Source: Petrolisthes cinctipes
Taxonomy: Eukaryota > Arthropoda > Malacostraca > Decapoda > Porcellanidae
Direction: 5' to 3'
Length of the DNA stretch: 64,000 nt
NCBI GenBank assembly: GCA_033782935.1
Contig: JAWQEG010000724.1
Location: 273,501-337,500, forward strand
Below are positions 1-11,400 of the stretch, in pieces. The notes beneath the pieces are model-generated. The model made no database searches and was not told where the DNA came from. It saw only the letters and a list, made by a program, of their open reading frames with translations. How positions within the stretch are numbered: position 1 is the first letter of the stretch; each line of letters begins with the position of its first letter. The translations under genes and the position numbers were made by a program.

Positions 1-236
1 TACCACGGTTATTTCCCGTAGTCTGCCCAGGTTAGGTCCCGGTAGTCTGATGCGGTCTAGGTTAGGTTAGGTCAGGTCAGGCAAGGTCAGGCTAATTTCA
101 AAATGCCCCATTTGAATATGCCCTGAATATGCGGAGAAAATGCCATAGAAGAAAATAGTCTTAGAATGGTCTAAATGAGTAGGTAATGAAGGTAGAAAAA
201 CCGTACCCAATAACGGTAATTCATTCAATATTTACC
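1..236 (+). mobile_element. TTAGG-bearing TIR element (family A), copy 1, cut by window start
   Basis: The sequence carries the family hallmarks in order: the segment CCCAGGTTAGGTCCCGG, a run of GGTTA/GGTCA pentamers, AATGCCCCATTTGAATATG, and the right terminus CGGTAATTCATTCAATATTT. The left terminus lies outside the window. The same order recurs at 570-880 and 60271-60632 and in reverse at 236-530. No coding capacity is visible, so it reads as a non-autonomous DNA element. Superfamily is not recognised. Confidence 0.65.
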
Positions 237-530
237 CTATTTTCTTCTATGGCATTTCCTCTGCAAATGCCCCATTTCCAAGATAGGGCATATTCAAATG
301 GGGCATTTTGAAATTAGCCTGACCTTACCTTACCTGACCTAACCTAACCTAACCTAACCTAGACCGCATCAGACTACCGGGACCTAACCTGGGCAAACTA
401 CTGGGACCTAACCTGGGCAAACTACCGGGAAATAACCGTGGTAAAGTACAGGAAATGACCGAGGCAAAATACTAGGACGTAGCCGGATCTGGAAACACTG
501 CTACAAAACGGTAATTCTTTCAATAAATAC
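236..530 (-). mobile_element. Family A TIR element, copy 2, inverted
   Basis: This is the reverse complement of the family A unit, with AACCTAACCT runs near 335-360 and the left terminus of the element (AATTCTTTCAATAAATAC) at its right edge. It abuts copy 1 head to head at about position 236, so copies 1 and 2 form a long palindrome. Confidence 0.65.
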
Positions 531-569
531 CGTATATATGTACCATATAATAACTGGTGACATTTTTCT

Positions 570-880
570 TTATTTATTGAAAGAATTACCGTTTTGTAGC
601 AGTGTTGCCAGATCCGGCTAGGTCCCAGTATTTTGCCCCGGTCATTTCCTGTACTTTACCATGGTTATTTCCCGGTAGTTTGCCCAGGTTAGGTCCCGGT
701 AGTCTGCTGTGGTCTAGGTTAGGTTAGGTAAGGTCAGGCTAATTTCAAAATACCCCAATTGAATATGGGGCATTTGCAGAGGAAATGCCATAGAAGAAAT
801 TAGTCTTAGAATGGTCAAATAAGTGGGTAATGAAGGTAGAAAAACTGTACGCAATAACGGTAATTCTTTCAATATTTACC
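570..880 (+). mobile_element. Family A TIR element, copy 3, near full length
   Basis: This copy runs from TATTTATTGAAAGAATTACC to GGTAATTCTTTCAATATTT, which are inverted repeats of each other, giving terminal inverted repeats of roughly 20 bp around a unit of about 310 bp. The interior holds TTGCCAGATCCGGCTAGG, the GGTTAGGT run and a short internal hairpin of GCCCCA/TGGGGC type. It lies in an intron or flank of the putative gene ending at about 1900. Confidence 0.65.
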
Positions 881-1149
881 CATTTTTCATATAATCAAGA
901 ATGCCATTTTCCTTGTATTAAGAGTGGCACACTCCAGGCCTATTGAAGTAAGGAAAAAAGTCAAAGAGAGCCAGAAATGTCCAGCTTATAAATAGCCAAC
1001 GTTTAAAAAAATGATTGCTAGAGAAGATGTCATTTCACGACCCTTTGGGTTACATATTTAAGATTAAGCATAAATTTATTACCCTACTGGTTATAAAGGA
1101 TTAATATGTACAGTATCAGTGTTTGCTAATCTTTTATTATTTTTTGTAG

Positions 1150-1803
1150 GCCCTGGTCTGCAGATGCGGAAGAAGTTGTACCAGTGCCATCTACAGAGGA
1201 AAAGGAGACAAATATAATTTTAGACAATAAAGATTTGGACCGTAAGTTTAGTTACTGTTACTGAAAAATGAAAAGTACTGTACCTGTTCAGTAAAATTTT
1301 GTTCTAACTAAACAATTAGGGACAGCCCTCATTCAGTTTAATCAAATTTTTCTGAGAATTGGAATATTGCTATGCTATTATAATACCATACTCAGGAACA
1401 TCAGTAAAGTACATAAATTTAGAAAAATGAAATGCCGCAAACATTTTTTTATGTACTGTACATGAAAGTTTCATGCCAACGAATAATTATTTTGCAATAG
1501 TAATAATTACTGCACATTACACTTACATTATAAAGGTATCATGTTATTTAGCTTAAGTTGTCCTGTATGTCCAAATAAGTCACTTTACTCATGCATGTCC
1601 TGTATATGGGCATTGTTTGTTACTCATGTTTAGTTGGCTGCGGTAATGTGCCTTTGTTGTAGAGATTACTCTTATTTTTTTATTTTTAAGCTGAACATGA
1701 TTTTGTATTGTCTCTACAAGAGCAAGACACTGCCATTTATTTATTTATTGTTTTCAAATCCTACCTGTTAATTTTTTAATAATTGTTTTGTTTTTCAGCC
1801 TGA
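1150..1803 (+). CDS. Last two coding exons of an unidentified gene
   Basis: Exon 1150-1241 is preceded by TTTTTTGTAG and followed by GTAAGT. Only one of its three frames is open. It starts by completing a codon and then reads PWSADAEEVVPVP, STEEKE and LDNKDLD. A second exon starting at 1799 after TTGTTTTTCAG joins in phase to give one proline and an immediate stop (1801-1803), so the protein would end in DLDP. An AATAAA at 1876-1881 and GT-rich sequence just beyond complete a normal 3' end. The acidic tail is not diagnostic and I do not recognise the family. The rest of the gene is to the left of the window. Confidence 0.5.
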
Positions 1804-1875
1804 ATGGAAACCAGCCAAGATATACTGTATAAGAAATTTGATGGGTGGATGAAGACATAAAATATGCCAAGCTGG

Positions 1876-1881
1876 AATAAA
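1876..1881 (+). promoter_or_regulatory. Poly(A) signal of the putative upstream gene
   Basis: A canonical AATAAA lies 73 bp after the in-phase stop and is followed within about 40 bp by a GT-rich stretch (TTTGTGGTGAGTTGG), the usual downstream element. Confidence 0.45.
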
Positions 1882-1959
1882 GTAACAGAGGACTGAGAAG
1901 AAACATGAAAGCTGGAGATGTTTGTGGTGAGTTGGCCCAAAGATAGTACATACATATAC

Positions 1960-3235
1960 ATTCATATACCAGGCCTTCATCTCCACACTGGAAGTAGCCC
2001 CGTCAAGTCGCACACCCTCTAAAACACAAATGCCCAAACGTAGAACCCCCTTTCCCCCACACATACCCACACACACTCCACATCTCAACCCCCCAATCCC
2101 TGTTGGAGGAGGGAGCAACCCCCACCGCACAACTGCATCTCCTTGTGGGAATACAAGGGGCATAGCTATGTTTGCATCCATAGCAAGGCCCGACAGCAAA
2201 AGCTGGTTTACCCCTGCCACTTCACTACAGGGCAACTCCCCCTCCAGCATCCAGCCAGCCATGGGCCACACTCAATACAGGCCACTCCTCCAAGGACCGT
2301 GAAGCCACATCCACTCTTCAAGCATTCACCACCTTCCTCCACTCGTTTCTGTCATGCCCAATCACTCTACCTTGCTCCACAGATATACCTCTTCCACTCA
2401 GAGTTCCTTTCACGGTGGCCATGCATCTCCTCTGTGGCCTTCCTCTCCTCCTTACACCTCCCACATCTGAGCTCCCTATCCTCTTTACCATTCTATTCTC
2501 CTCCATTCTCTCCACATGTCCAAATCATCTTAACACACTGCTCTGCACGGCCTGCTAACTCTCTCACCACACCTGTCCTTCTCCTCACTTCCTCATTCCT
2601 GACTCTGTCCATTCGAGTCACACCACACATGCTTCTCAGACATCTCATCTCTACTACATTCAACCTTTTCTTCTCACTTTCTCCCATATTCCATGTTTCC
2701 GCTCCATACGGTGCAGTTGGCACTGCTAGTCCTTTGTACAACTTCCTCTTTACATCCATTCTAAGTGGCTTACAGCCAAGCATCCTATTCATTCCTCCTA
2801 GCACCTTTCCTACCTCATTTACTCTAAGTATTACCTCTGTCTCTATTTTGCTATCCACCGTCACCTTTGACCCCAAATACTTAAAGCACTCCACCTCCTC
2901 AAATATTTCACCATCTTGTATTATATTCATCCTTTTACCCTCTGCTCCCTCCTACATCTCATTACTTTGCTCTTTGCCACGTTCACTCTCAGTTTCCTCC
3001 TCCTACACACCCGTCCAAACTCCTGCACTAACATACTCAGTTCCTTTTCTGACTCTGCCACTAACTCCATATCATCAGCAAACAATAATTGGCTTAGGCC
3101 CAACTCTCTACCTCTGCTGTCCACCAAGCTCAGTCCTCTCTCCATCACCCTAGCATTTACCTCTCTTACCACACCGTCTATATAAATATTGAACAACCAT
3201 GGTGACATCAGACAGCCTTGATGGAGTCCCAAGAT
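1960..3235 (-). mobile_element. 5'-truncated, decayed non-LTR retrotransposon (LINE)
   Basis: On the - strand, 3232-2927 encodes reverse transcriptase palm motifs: GLHQGCLMSPWLFNIYIDG and LLFADDMELVAESEKELS, with catalytic FADD present. After a frameshift, 2930-2493 continues with the typical downstream LINE region (FKYLGSKVTVD, YGAETWNM, RCLRSMCGVTRMDR). A second shift near 2500 leads to GVRRRGRPQRR. The reading frames are broken and the 5' part (endonuclease and early RT) is missing, so the copy is dead. The left limit is approximate. The long + strand open frame at 2143-3153 is its antisense shadow. Confidence 0.8.
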
Positions 3236-3540
3236 AGTGAATGTACAAAATACACTAAGAATATGGAGTACCTTTGGTATCAGTCTCCTGTACTATACTT
3301 GTTATCAGATAAAAAGGGTTCATCAGATTTGCCCCATCATCTGTTCTTAGTTAGCTAAATACAAATTGTTATATACAATACTAATGCATCCCACTGGGAT
3401 GGATAGGCAGGGCCCCAGTAAAACTTGCCTAATGAGGTCAAGTGTTGCAGTTCTACCTTGGCCAATCCTTATGGGGGATTTCCATGAGTCAGCATTTATA
3501 TTCCTGTGCATATATTTATCATACTGCCATGGATAATTTG

Positions 3541-3645
3541 GTCAATCTATCTATCTATCTATAGCTCTGATACCTCATTCCCTCTGGGAACTCCCCCCAA
3601 GGGGGGTGGCCATGGCAGAAGTGTCTCCAGTTCTCCCTGTTCCCA
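3541..3645 (-). mobile_element. LINE 3' end fragment with (TCTA)n tail
   Basis: TCTATCTATCTATAG followed by CTCATTCCCTCTGGGAACTC and CCAAGGGGGGTGGCCATGGC is the reverse complement of the 3' end of the element at 34450-34950. Only about 100 bp of the 3' end survives, as expected from 5' truncation during retrotransposition. Confidence 0.65.
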
Positions 3646-3730
3646 TATAATTTGGTAATTTTATAAAAAGTATAGTGTGTCACTGGAATTACAGATGTTT
3701 GAAAAAAATTAATTTGTATTTTCATACATG

Positions 3731-4010
3731 TACAGTCGCCCAAGAAAAGACTGTAACCAAATTTGCTGGTGTGTGGCAATATCTGGCAGCTGCTCCAAAG
3801 TAAACACTCGTATTTTATCAATGGATCACTCAGAACCTATAACCGTTGTAAGGATGAATGTAATTATCTGAAGCCAATAACATCCATCCATACAAAGGTT
3901 GTAGGTTCTGAGTGATCCATTGATAAAATACGAGTGTTTACTTTGGACCAGCTGCCAGATATTGCCACACACCAGCAAATTTGGTTGTAGTCTTTTCTTG
4001 GGCAACTGTA
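3731..4010. mobile_element. 280 bp fold-back MITE, mariner-type ends
   Basis: The two halves are near-perfect reverse complements (arms of about 115 bp, loop of about 50 bp). Both ends read TACAGT(C/T)GCCCAAGAAAAG, and the terminal TA on each side fits a Tc1/mariner TA target-site duplication. The strand can form a long hairpin. No open frame of interest lies inside. Confidence 0.7.
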
Positions 4011-4964
4011 CGTACAGGCAATTGAATAATCTTTCTGTTTAATATCATGATATTTGCCCAAGCTCCTCGGAGAATGCTACGGACTACACTTAAAAAATAA
4101 AGTAATAATTCTATTGTTCTGTGGTTTTCTTTTTATTGATGCCTTTTATTGATACCTTTAGCTGTTCTTTCTTGTACAATGTACAAATATGACAACACTG
4201 TCTCGTGCTAAAACATGGGTCTGTGTGATGTGATTCTTTTTGGACCCATCGTTTCCAATACCAACCTGTGAGGAATTGAACATCTCATCCATTGAGTTGG
4301 CTTTGATTTTCATTGTGGAAGATGCTGGAATGGCTACTGTACTATACAGTATTCATTCACCAACATAATACAAGACATCTTCCCTCCAGTGGACACTTGC
4401 GTTGTGTGAACATACTGACAGTGACCCTGGCACTGTCCCTGACCTGAACTGAAATTCCAAAAGAAAAGGTCTTCGGGTAATGATAGCCACCTATGAGAGC
4501 ATATGATTTGGTGAGTGATTGTGTAAGAAAGTAGGAATTGTGTAAGTAGAGTAGGAATGGGTAAGCAAAAGTTGTGCAAGATAGAGATAAATGGAAGAGA
4601 TTTGCAAGGAGGGTTGTATGCTGGGGCTGGACACCTGGTTTTCAGTTGAAACTCCATGGAATGACTCGTTGCTCTAAAGAAAAATTAAATTACTTTAGTT
4701 ATTATAATGGGAGCTGAGAATATCTGACTTGAAAGGGTGAATGAATACAGATATGACCAATTGTACTGAACGGATATTTCATGCAAATGCCAACTGGCAT
4801 GTGCCGGATCATTAAATATTAATGCATTATTACCTGATTATAATGATAAAATAGTCCATTGTGTATGTATCGGAATGCAAGAGTTTATTTGCTATAACTG
4901 TTTGCTTATAAAATTTTCATCAGGTGAATTTCAAATTTTGGGAGGGCGAACGCCTGTCGTCTGG
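4011..4964. other. No gene or repeat recognised
   Basis: AT-rich unique-looking sequence. The small open frames here (for example 4334-4657 on the - strand) show no family resemblance and no splice framework. Confidence 0.5.
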
Positions 4965-5172
4965 ATGCCACAGGTGCAGGGAAATTTCTGTGTTTTGTTA
5001 GGGAATTCTGAAATCCACACAGAGAAATTATATAAAGATTGTTCAAGAGTACACAGGGAAATTTCTACCAGACGAAAATAATTCCAAACAGACCGTCAAT
5101 GTTCAGGAGTAATCAGGGAATAATTGAGGAAAAAGGTAAATTCTAAAGTTGGTGTTGGAGAAATTTTGTCGT
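4965..5172 (+). repeat. Dispersed repeat family B, copy 1
   Basis: The segment from GCCACAGGTGCAGGGAAATT through TTTCTACCAGACGAAA to AGGTAAATTCTAAAGTTGG is matched, with scattered differences, by the reverse complement of 46903-47113. No open frame or terminal repeat is evident. Confidence 0.6.
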
Positions 5173-5370
5173 GTACTGTGTCACACTGCAGTGTCGCACG
5201 CTGCACAGTGGTATTAAGCACAATTCGTATTAATATAAGTACATGACAAATTACTATATGTAAGAGTAAAGATAAAAAGATACAGAAGATTTTCTTGGCT
5301 TGTCTTGGACGCTTTGAATAAATAAATCCACGTCAAATATGGTAATTAGTAATTTTATTGGATTGGTACC

Positions 5371-5720
5371 AGAGGGGCGCCGGTGCGGCGTGTTCGGACA
5401 GTGTGACCACGTATGTACACTCGATCAAAAAAGTATTGCGCATTTCCTTCGTGAAACATTCTGACACCTAAGACGATGGCAACTGAAAACGAGTTTGTTT
5501 ATCATGAGCTGTAGCGATCTTTTACAGAACCATCGGACCCCACCTGCGCGATACTTTTTTGATCCAGTGTACATAAAACTGAGTGTTTTGCCATAATATG
5601 CCGCACGATGCGGCGGTGCGGCGATGCCGCAAGGTGTGACACCTCTCATTTGTTTGTATGTGTTATAGCCATTATGCGGCGGAGCCGCAGCGGCGCTGCC
5701 GCATAATGTGACAACGGCCT
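5371..5720. repeat. GC-rich palindrome cluster interrupted by a MITE
   Basis: The sequence holds many GCGGC/GCCGC words in an otherwise AT-rich region. 5670-5708 is an interrupted palindrome with 11 bp arms CATTATGCGGC and GCCGCATAATG. Further inverted GCCGCA/TGCGGC pairs lie at 5600-5640, and GGTGTGACACC is itself palindromic. This looks like a subterminal repeat region of a DNA transposon that was later split by the MITE at 5416-5571. Confidence 0.45.
5416..5571. mobile_element. Tc1/mariner-type MITE, about 152 bp, TA duplication
   Basis: The ends are inverted copies: CACTCGATCAAAAAAGTATT at 5418 and, reversed, CACTGGATCAAAAAAGTATC ending at 5569, flanked by TA on both sides (5416-5417, 5570-5571). 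The GATCAAAAAAGTAT motif resembles termini of Tc1/mariner elements. The interior has no transposase. Confidence 0.65.
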
Positions 5721-6099
5721 AAGGGTTTTAGGAAGCTACATAGCGTATGGAAATAAACGAAATTGTTATTATTATGATGGTCTGTAATTTATAATTTATC
5801 ATTGTATCACATTAGAAGCAGGAACACGATTTTAGCGTCAATCGTAATTCCCAGAGTTCCCCCCCCACCAAAAAAAAAAAAAAAAAAAATACTGCTGGAT
5901 GCAACGTGTGTGACTGTGTGTGTCGACCCCGTAGCAATTCCTTCCCTTCGTATCGAGTACAGTGCAAAGCAAAATATATATATTGTAATATAGTTTACCT
6001 TTTATAGGTTGAAATAATGTTTAAAATAATTCTAATGTAATTTACATATATTTATATATTAATTATGGAGTAGATAAAATGTTGGTTAACTTTAGTGGA

Positions 6100-6251
6100 T
6101 ATGTTCTATGGACTACTCGTGACGTCATCATCATTCCCTCTCGGACGCCATATTTGCTGTTAGCTTAGAGACGGCGCCAAGGATATTTCTCTCGTTATAG
6201 TGGATAATGGACATTGTGTAGTGATTTGGATGTACTATCAGGATCCACAAG
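6100..6251 (+). promoter_or_regulatory. RBBP6: Probable RBBP6 promoter and 5' non-coding exon
   Basis: A perfect CRE palindrome TGACGTCA (6120-6127) is followed by CTCTCGGACGCCATATTTG, a CpG-containing stretch, and a splice donor AAG|GTAATG ending a possible exon at 6251. The first coding exon at 8299 begins one base before the ATG directly after an acceptor, so an upstream non-coding exon is required, and this is the best candidate seen. No TATA box is evident. The transcription start is not determinable by eye. Confidence 0.35.
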
Positions 6252-7059
6252 GTAATGTGCATCTTCCTATTAGTCCATATTATTGGCCAAAGTTTGATTT
6301 GTGTGTAAATTTGCATCTGAAGGTGTGGAATGGTGAAAGTGACGTCAGCGGGGATTATTTCTCGTGCTGTATTTTTGAAGTGGTAGTTGTGCATTTTATT
6401 TAATGACTTAAATAGTGCCAATAAATTAATACGACCATTGTGATATGGTAGTAAAGTAGGGATATATGAACTAGAAGAGATATAAGAAAAGAGATATAAG
6501 ATACAAGATGCGTAGTTACTAGTTTACCGGATCAAACTATTAACTTTAGGATAGAGAGCAACGTCAAAGGTAACCGAGGTCACTTATTGTTTAATACTTT
6601 ATATAATGCGTTAAATAATGAATAAAAGTAAGTAAATATTAATGGTTATTCACATATTGTTGCTTTTGGTGGTGTGGGTTGGTGTAATTTGATTGAAATG
6701 AAAACTCGAGGTCTGGCATATGGCTAAGTTAACCAGTGTTCATGAAGTGTTGCAATCAGAGGCTGCATGTTGAATTGTAGGTCTAGTGCATATTTTAGAG
6801 ATAAATTGCAAGCATTACCCAAGAAAGAGGCTGGATATAGGGTGGGAAAGTTATACAATGGAGGGGAAAGTAGTGAAAATTGATGCTAAGTTCTGACAAG
6901 GTTATTTTTTTTTTCAGCATTTCGTCACGTATGGAAATTAGGGTAAAACTTTGGTAAATTTACAGAAGTACTGAGTTCACTATATTGTATATTTTAGTAT
7001 CATTACCCACTATTTTGGACTATTCTAAGACTTTTCATCTATGGTGTTTCTCCCATTTT

Positions 7060-7440
7060 ACAAACATAATTTGGAAATTAGTCTAACCTAACCTAGGCCA
7101 CAGCAGACTACCGGGACCTAACTCTAAATATTGAAAGAATTACCATTATCGCATATGGTTTTTCTACCTTCATTACCCACTTATTTAACATAGACAATTC
7201 TAAGACTATTTTTGGTATTCATTAAAAGAATTGCCATTTTGTAGCAGTGTTGCCAGATCCGGCTAGGTCCCAGTATTTTGCCCCGGTCATTCCCTGTACT
7301 TTACCACGGTTATTTGCCGGTAGTTTGCCCAGGTTAGGTCCCGGTAGTCTGCTGCGGTCTAGGTTAGGTCAGACTAATTTCAAAATGTGCCCTATCTTGG
7401 AAATAGGGCATTTCGGAAGAAAATGCCATGGAAGAAAAGT
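7060..7440. mobile_element. Rearranged family A element fragments
   Basis: Reverse-oriented pieces (AACCTAACCTAGG near 7083 and ATTGAAAGAATTACC near 7129) are followed by a + strand copy starting near 7209 that carries TTGCCAGATCCGGCTAGG, GGTTAGGTCCCGG and AAATAGGGCATTT. It lies in RBBP6 intron 1 and shows the same mixed orientation as the window start. Confidence 0.55.
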
Positions 7441-8299
7441 GTAAAACATCATAATAGAAAACTGCAATAGAATAGATAATTACCCATTGTATTACGAGTC
7501 CACCTTTTTTTTTCTAATTTTTTTTATTCAATTTTCCTCACAAATATAAAATAAAGGTGAATAACTTTGGAAATAGGGTTATTCTTTTAGGGTGCTGTGC
7601 CTGAACTAGAGAAATAATGTTAGTGCAGTACATGAAATCTTTAGTTTTGTTACGGTATGTTTTGGTAAATATAATGGGCCGTTCTGAGGCCAATTCTCAT
7701 GTCGGCCTTTCTATATGTTCTCTAAATGTCTTTTGGGCACTAGTGAGGTTAATATCTCATTGAGTTGCCGGTATATCTCCATGGACACTGAAATTGCAGG
7801 TTAGGTTGGTTTGTCTGGCAACAAAACATTTCTTCATGAAATATTGATATACTGTACAATGCTATTAAATACTGGGTACATACTGAAAATAATCAATATC
7901 AAATATCAGGCAAAACTCTAGTAAAGAGGTATCAGTAAAATACTAGGTAGACATGTTCTTCAGAAATAATACTAATACATGTGAGTGGTATGGGTATACT
8001 CAAAAGTGTAACTGTTTTTAGAATGGTTATAGAAAAAGGCAGTCCCAGGTTCAAGGTGGTAGTAGCTTCCTGTCTACTGCACTAGATATACTGGTACATA
8101 TTATTATGTGAAGAGAGTAGCGACTGTATACCATTATTCAGAGCAACTTTCTGTACGGTTAGCGGTCTTTCATGCTACAAGTTGTAAATCTTTCAACTCC
8201 AGGTTTTGTGTTGTAACCCAATCTCACCTAACCACATTTTCCATTCTTATCTAACCCATCTTGATCTAATCTAATCATGCACCAATGCATTATTGCAGG

Positions 8300-8465
8300 A
8301 TGTCTGTGCATTACAAATTCAAGTCGGCAGTGGAGTACGACACCCTGCCAGTTGATGGTGTCAGCATTAGCCTGGAAGACCTGAAGGAGGCCATTATACA
8401 ACAGAAACGCTTGGGACGCAGCCAACCCTATGATCTGCAGATTACCAATGCAGAAACAAAGGAAG
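8300..8465 (+). CDS. RBBP6: RBBP6 coding exon 1, start codon and DWNN domain
   Basis: The acceptor TATTGCAG ends at 8298 and the ATG is at 8300. It encodes MSVHYKFKSAVEYD, ISLEDLKEAI and YDLQITNAETKE, the hallmark DWNN start (human MSCVHYKFSSK and DLQITNAQTKE). Donor GTGAGT, phase 1. Confidence 0.93.
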
Positions 8466-11400
8466 GTGAGTCAGCTTAAGTATATTTTTAAATATAAAAT
8501 TGTCTCAATTGGAGAGTATTGTTTCCTTCTGTGTTTGATTTTCTCATAATTGTAAGGTGAGGCAATCTACGATATAATTCCAACTGTGTAATGTTTAAGA
8601 GGATAAAAAGATTATATACTTTGAATTGATGTATGCAAAGAATGGGAGATGATAGGATGGTCTGTTTCTGTCAGTGAGGTTGAATGGAAGGGTTGGAAGG
8701 GAAAAATATCAAAATTATATCAGGTTGATTAACAGTGCTTTGTAAAAGTAGGAAAAAGAAGGTACTGTACACCTAAAATGTGTTTGTTAAATTACTCGGG
8801 ATTTCTGTCCTTATCCCTTTCTTTTGTAATGTTTACAGGACTCAAGCTAGGTTTTAAGTTAACATTTTTGATGCAAGAAACCTTTAATAAAAAGTTATTC
8901 TTTGTATAATTGTATCCTGGTTCATTGTTTATTTATGAATTTTTTTATTTCAGTGTATACTGATGACAAGACCCTGATACCGAAGAATTCTTCGTTGATA
9001 GTTGCAAGAGTTCCGATTGACCCGTCTCTGATGAAGAAACCATGGTGAGTACAAGCAGTTTGATGGTGTAAATTAATGTATTACAGTCTCATATCATGCA
9101 GTATGTAATGATTCAAGTTCTGTAAAATATGGCTTGCATTGAAGTTTCAGTTATTTCACTACGTATTACAAATGGGGTAATTTTTCAAGTTTCGTCTTGA
9201 TACAGTGAGACTAAAGTTGTGCCATTATTCTGTCCGATAGTTTCTCGCATAAATGAACCATACTGAAACCCTGACACCAGCTATACACTGAGGTCAAATG
9301 CTTCATTAATTACCTGATATTTTCACTACCGTACTTTTGTGTTTCACTTTACAATTATATTTATTTGCTCATGCAACTGTGCATTACTTCAGTAATAATG
9401 TTAGTTGCTTTAAATAATGTATGTGTGTATGTACTGTACTGTATATAGGCATAAGTGAAATTGGGTTGAATTCACTGAACCAGTATAGTGCTTATGGTAT
9501 ATTTGAAATGTTTGTTCTTTTCAGGGATATGAAGGATTCTACGGCCCTGCTTCTGTCCAACCCATCAAACCTGATGAACGTATGTAAAAGTGGATCACCT
9601 GTGCAACTTTATTTACCTCCTGCCGGGTAACACATTTATGTAGTTTTTAAGGTGGATAATTATTTAGTGAAGACCAATGTTGAAAACCAGCCAGCCAGTT
9701 GACCCTCCAATCTGGGTTGGTGATGCTGGTGATCATTGTGTGGAACCTCACACTTCTGGTTTGTTACATTGCTCGGAGGGATGGTATGAAGTCATCCTCG
9801 TTTAAACACAACTTTTCTTTGTAGTTTTGAATGCCTTTTTGGGTGAAACCCAGTACCATATTATTATGAATATTATTATTATTATGGCTCCTGTACATTA
9901 ATAGCACTGTACCATTGATATTTTCCACACTGAATGAATGCCAGCGTTGTTATAATTCCATTTCGTAGACTAATGGAAATAATGCATAAAAATGTTTTAT
10001 GAGTACACTTTAAATAGCAGGCTCTTTCATAAGAATAGAGAGCTGTGAGAAGGACAAAGTCTTTCTTATTGACGTGTGCATTAATTTTTTGTCATTTTAT
10101 TCACTATATCTTGTATGTTTTGTATGATATAGACAATAAAACTTTAACCTGAGGTGTGTGCTATTTGGTCGAACATTTGTGTCATGATATTTGCTGAGAA
10201 CTGATGTTTTGCATGATGTGGTGAGTGTTGAATTTCAGTAGCTTAGGAGTCATGAGGCCACAATATCAGTAGGAGCAGCAAAAACCCATGTTTTGTATTT
10301 GTCTAAAGATTTTCAGATTTACTTCAGCCAGCAAGTGTTGAGGCTATTAATGGCTTGTTGCCATCAATACCATTAGAATTAATAAATTCTACAAGTGAAA
10401 CTGCTATTTACTAGAGAGAATATCAGAATATGACTTACTATTGGGTGCAGCTGACATCAGACAGGCAGTAATTCTGCTATTTACAGCAGTAATCAAACTA
10501 TTCCTTTTCATCATGGTCCTATTCCTGCAAGCTATCTCACCTGTTGAACATATTTGGAGAAAAGTTGGCACTTTAATATTTGCTGTTAACATTATTAATG
10601 TACCATTACCTGTTAAAAAGAAATATGTAGTACCACAAGCAGGCACTATTATTCTTGCTTGAAGTGAAAACTAGCATGTTATGATTCTGGTTGGTGAATA
10701 ACATTCAGGAATGAAAGTATATTATTGTATGTTGATAAGTGCACAGGTTTCACTATCATTCATTTTGTTTAATCTCCAAGAGGAATGTAAGCATAGCAAT
10801 GGAAAGCATTGATCTATTTCTGCAAATCAATGTTTATAAAGTTTCTATAGAGACAGACAAAGCAGCAGACCTTCAAACATTTAGATTTTCTGCCAATTAG
10901 TTTGTTCTGGAATAGGTTCCAACATGAAGAAAGTTTAATTTTTTGTTGATGCTATCTAATGTCAGCTGGAGACATTTTCCCTTTGTGGTTGTATTCTTTA
11001 GTTTTCTCTTGATCGAAGAGGCAACTTTAGTGTCATAATTGACCAAATGTGATTGCCAAGCAGTATGATTAGTAACAAAATATTGAGTGACTTATTAATT
11101 GTCATAAAAGTTTTTCATAGTCATTGCATTTGTTTGGCCAAGACAACAACCTTTAAGTTATGCTCATCTATTTTGCTTGAAAGCAAGACAATGGAGGTGT
11201 ATTGTGTATGGCAGGTTTGATAATACTTTGCCCACTAGTCCTTCCCCTCTGTCATTATACTGCCAGATGGGTTGTGTAGTGAGGATGGTTCATAAATCTC
11301 TATACTGTATATTACACTCAACCCTCGATTTCGTGGATTATTAGGGGGAAAGAAGTGTATGGGAGTTTTGTAAGTCCGAAGATTACCAATATTGTAAGGC

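Noticed and set aside
2143..3153. 336-residue open frame on the + strand
   Set aside because: It is antisense to the LINE reverse transcriptase on the - strand; its Ser/Pro/Leu-rich translation has no family features.
9525..9579. Alternative frame of the exon reading GYEGFYGPASVQPIKPDE
   Set aside because: It does not match the phase left by the previous exon and would end in phase 1, which the next exon does not accept.
10441..10662. Overlapping open frames on both strands
   Set aside because: Hydrophobic low-information translations in AT-rich intron, without splice signals or family resemblance.
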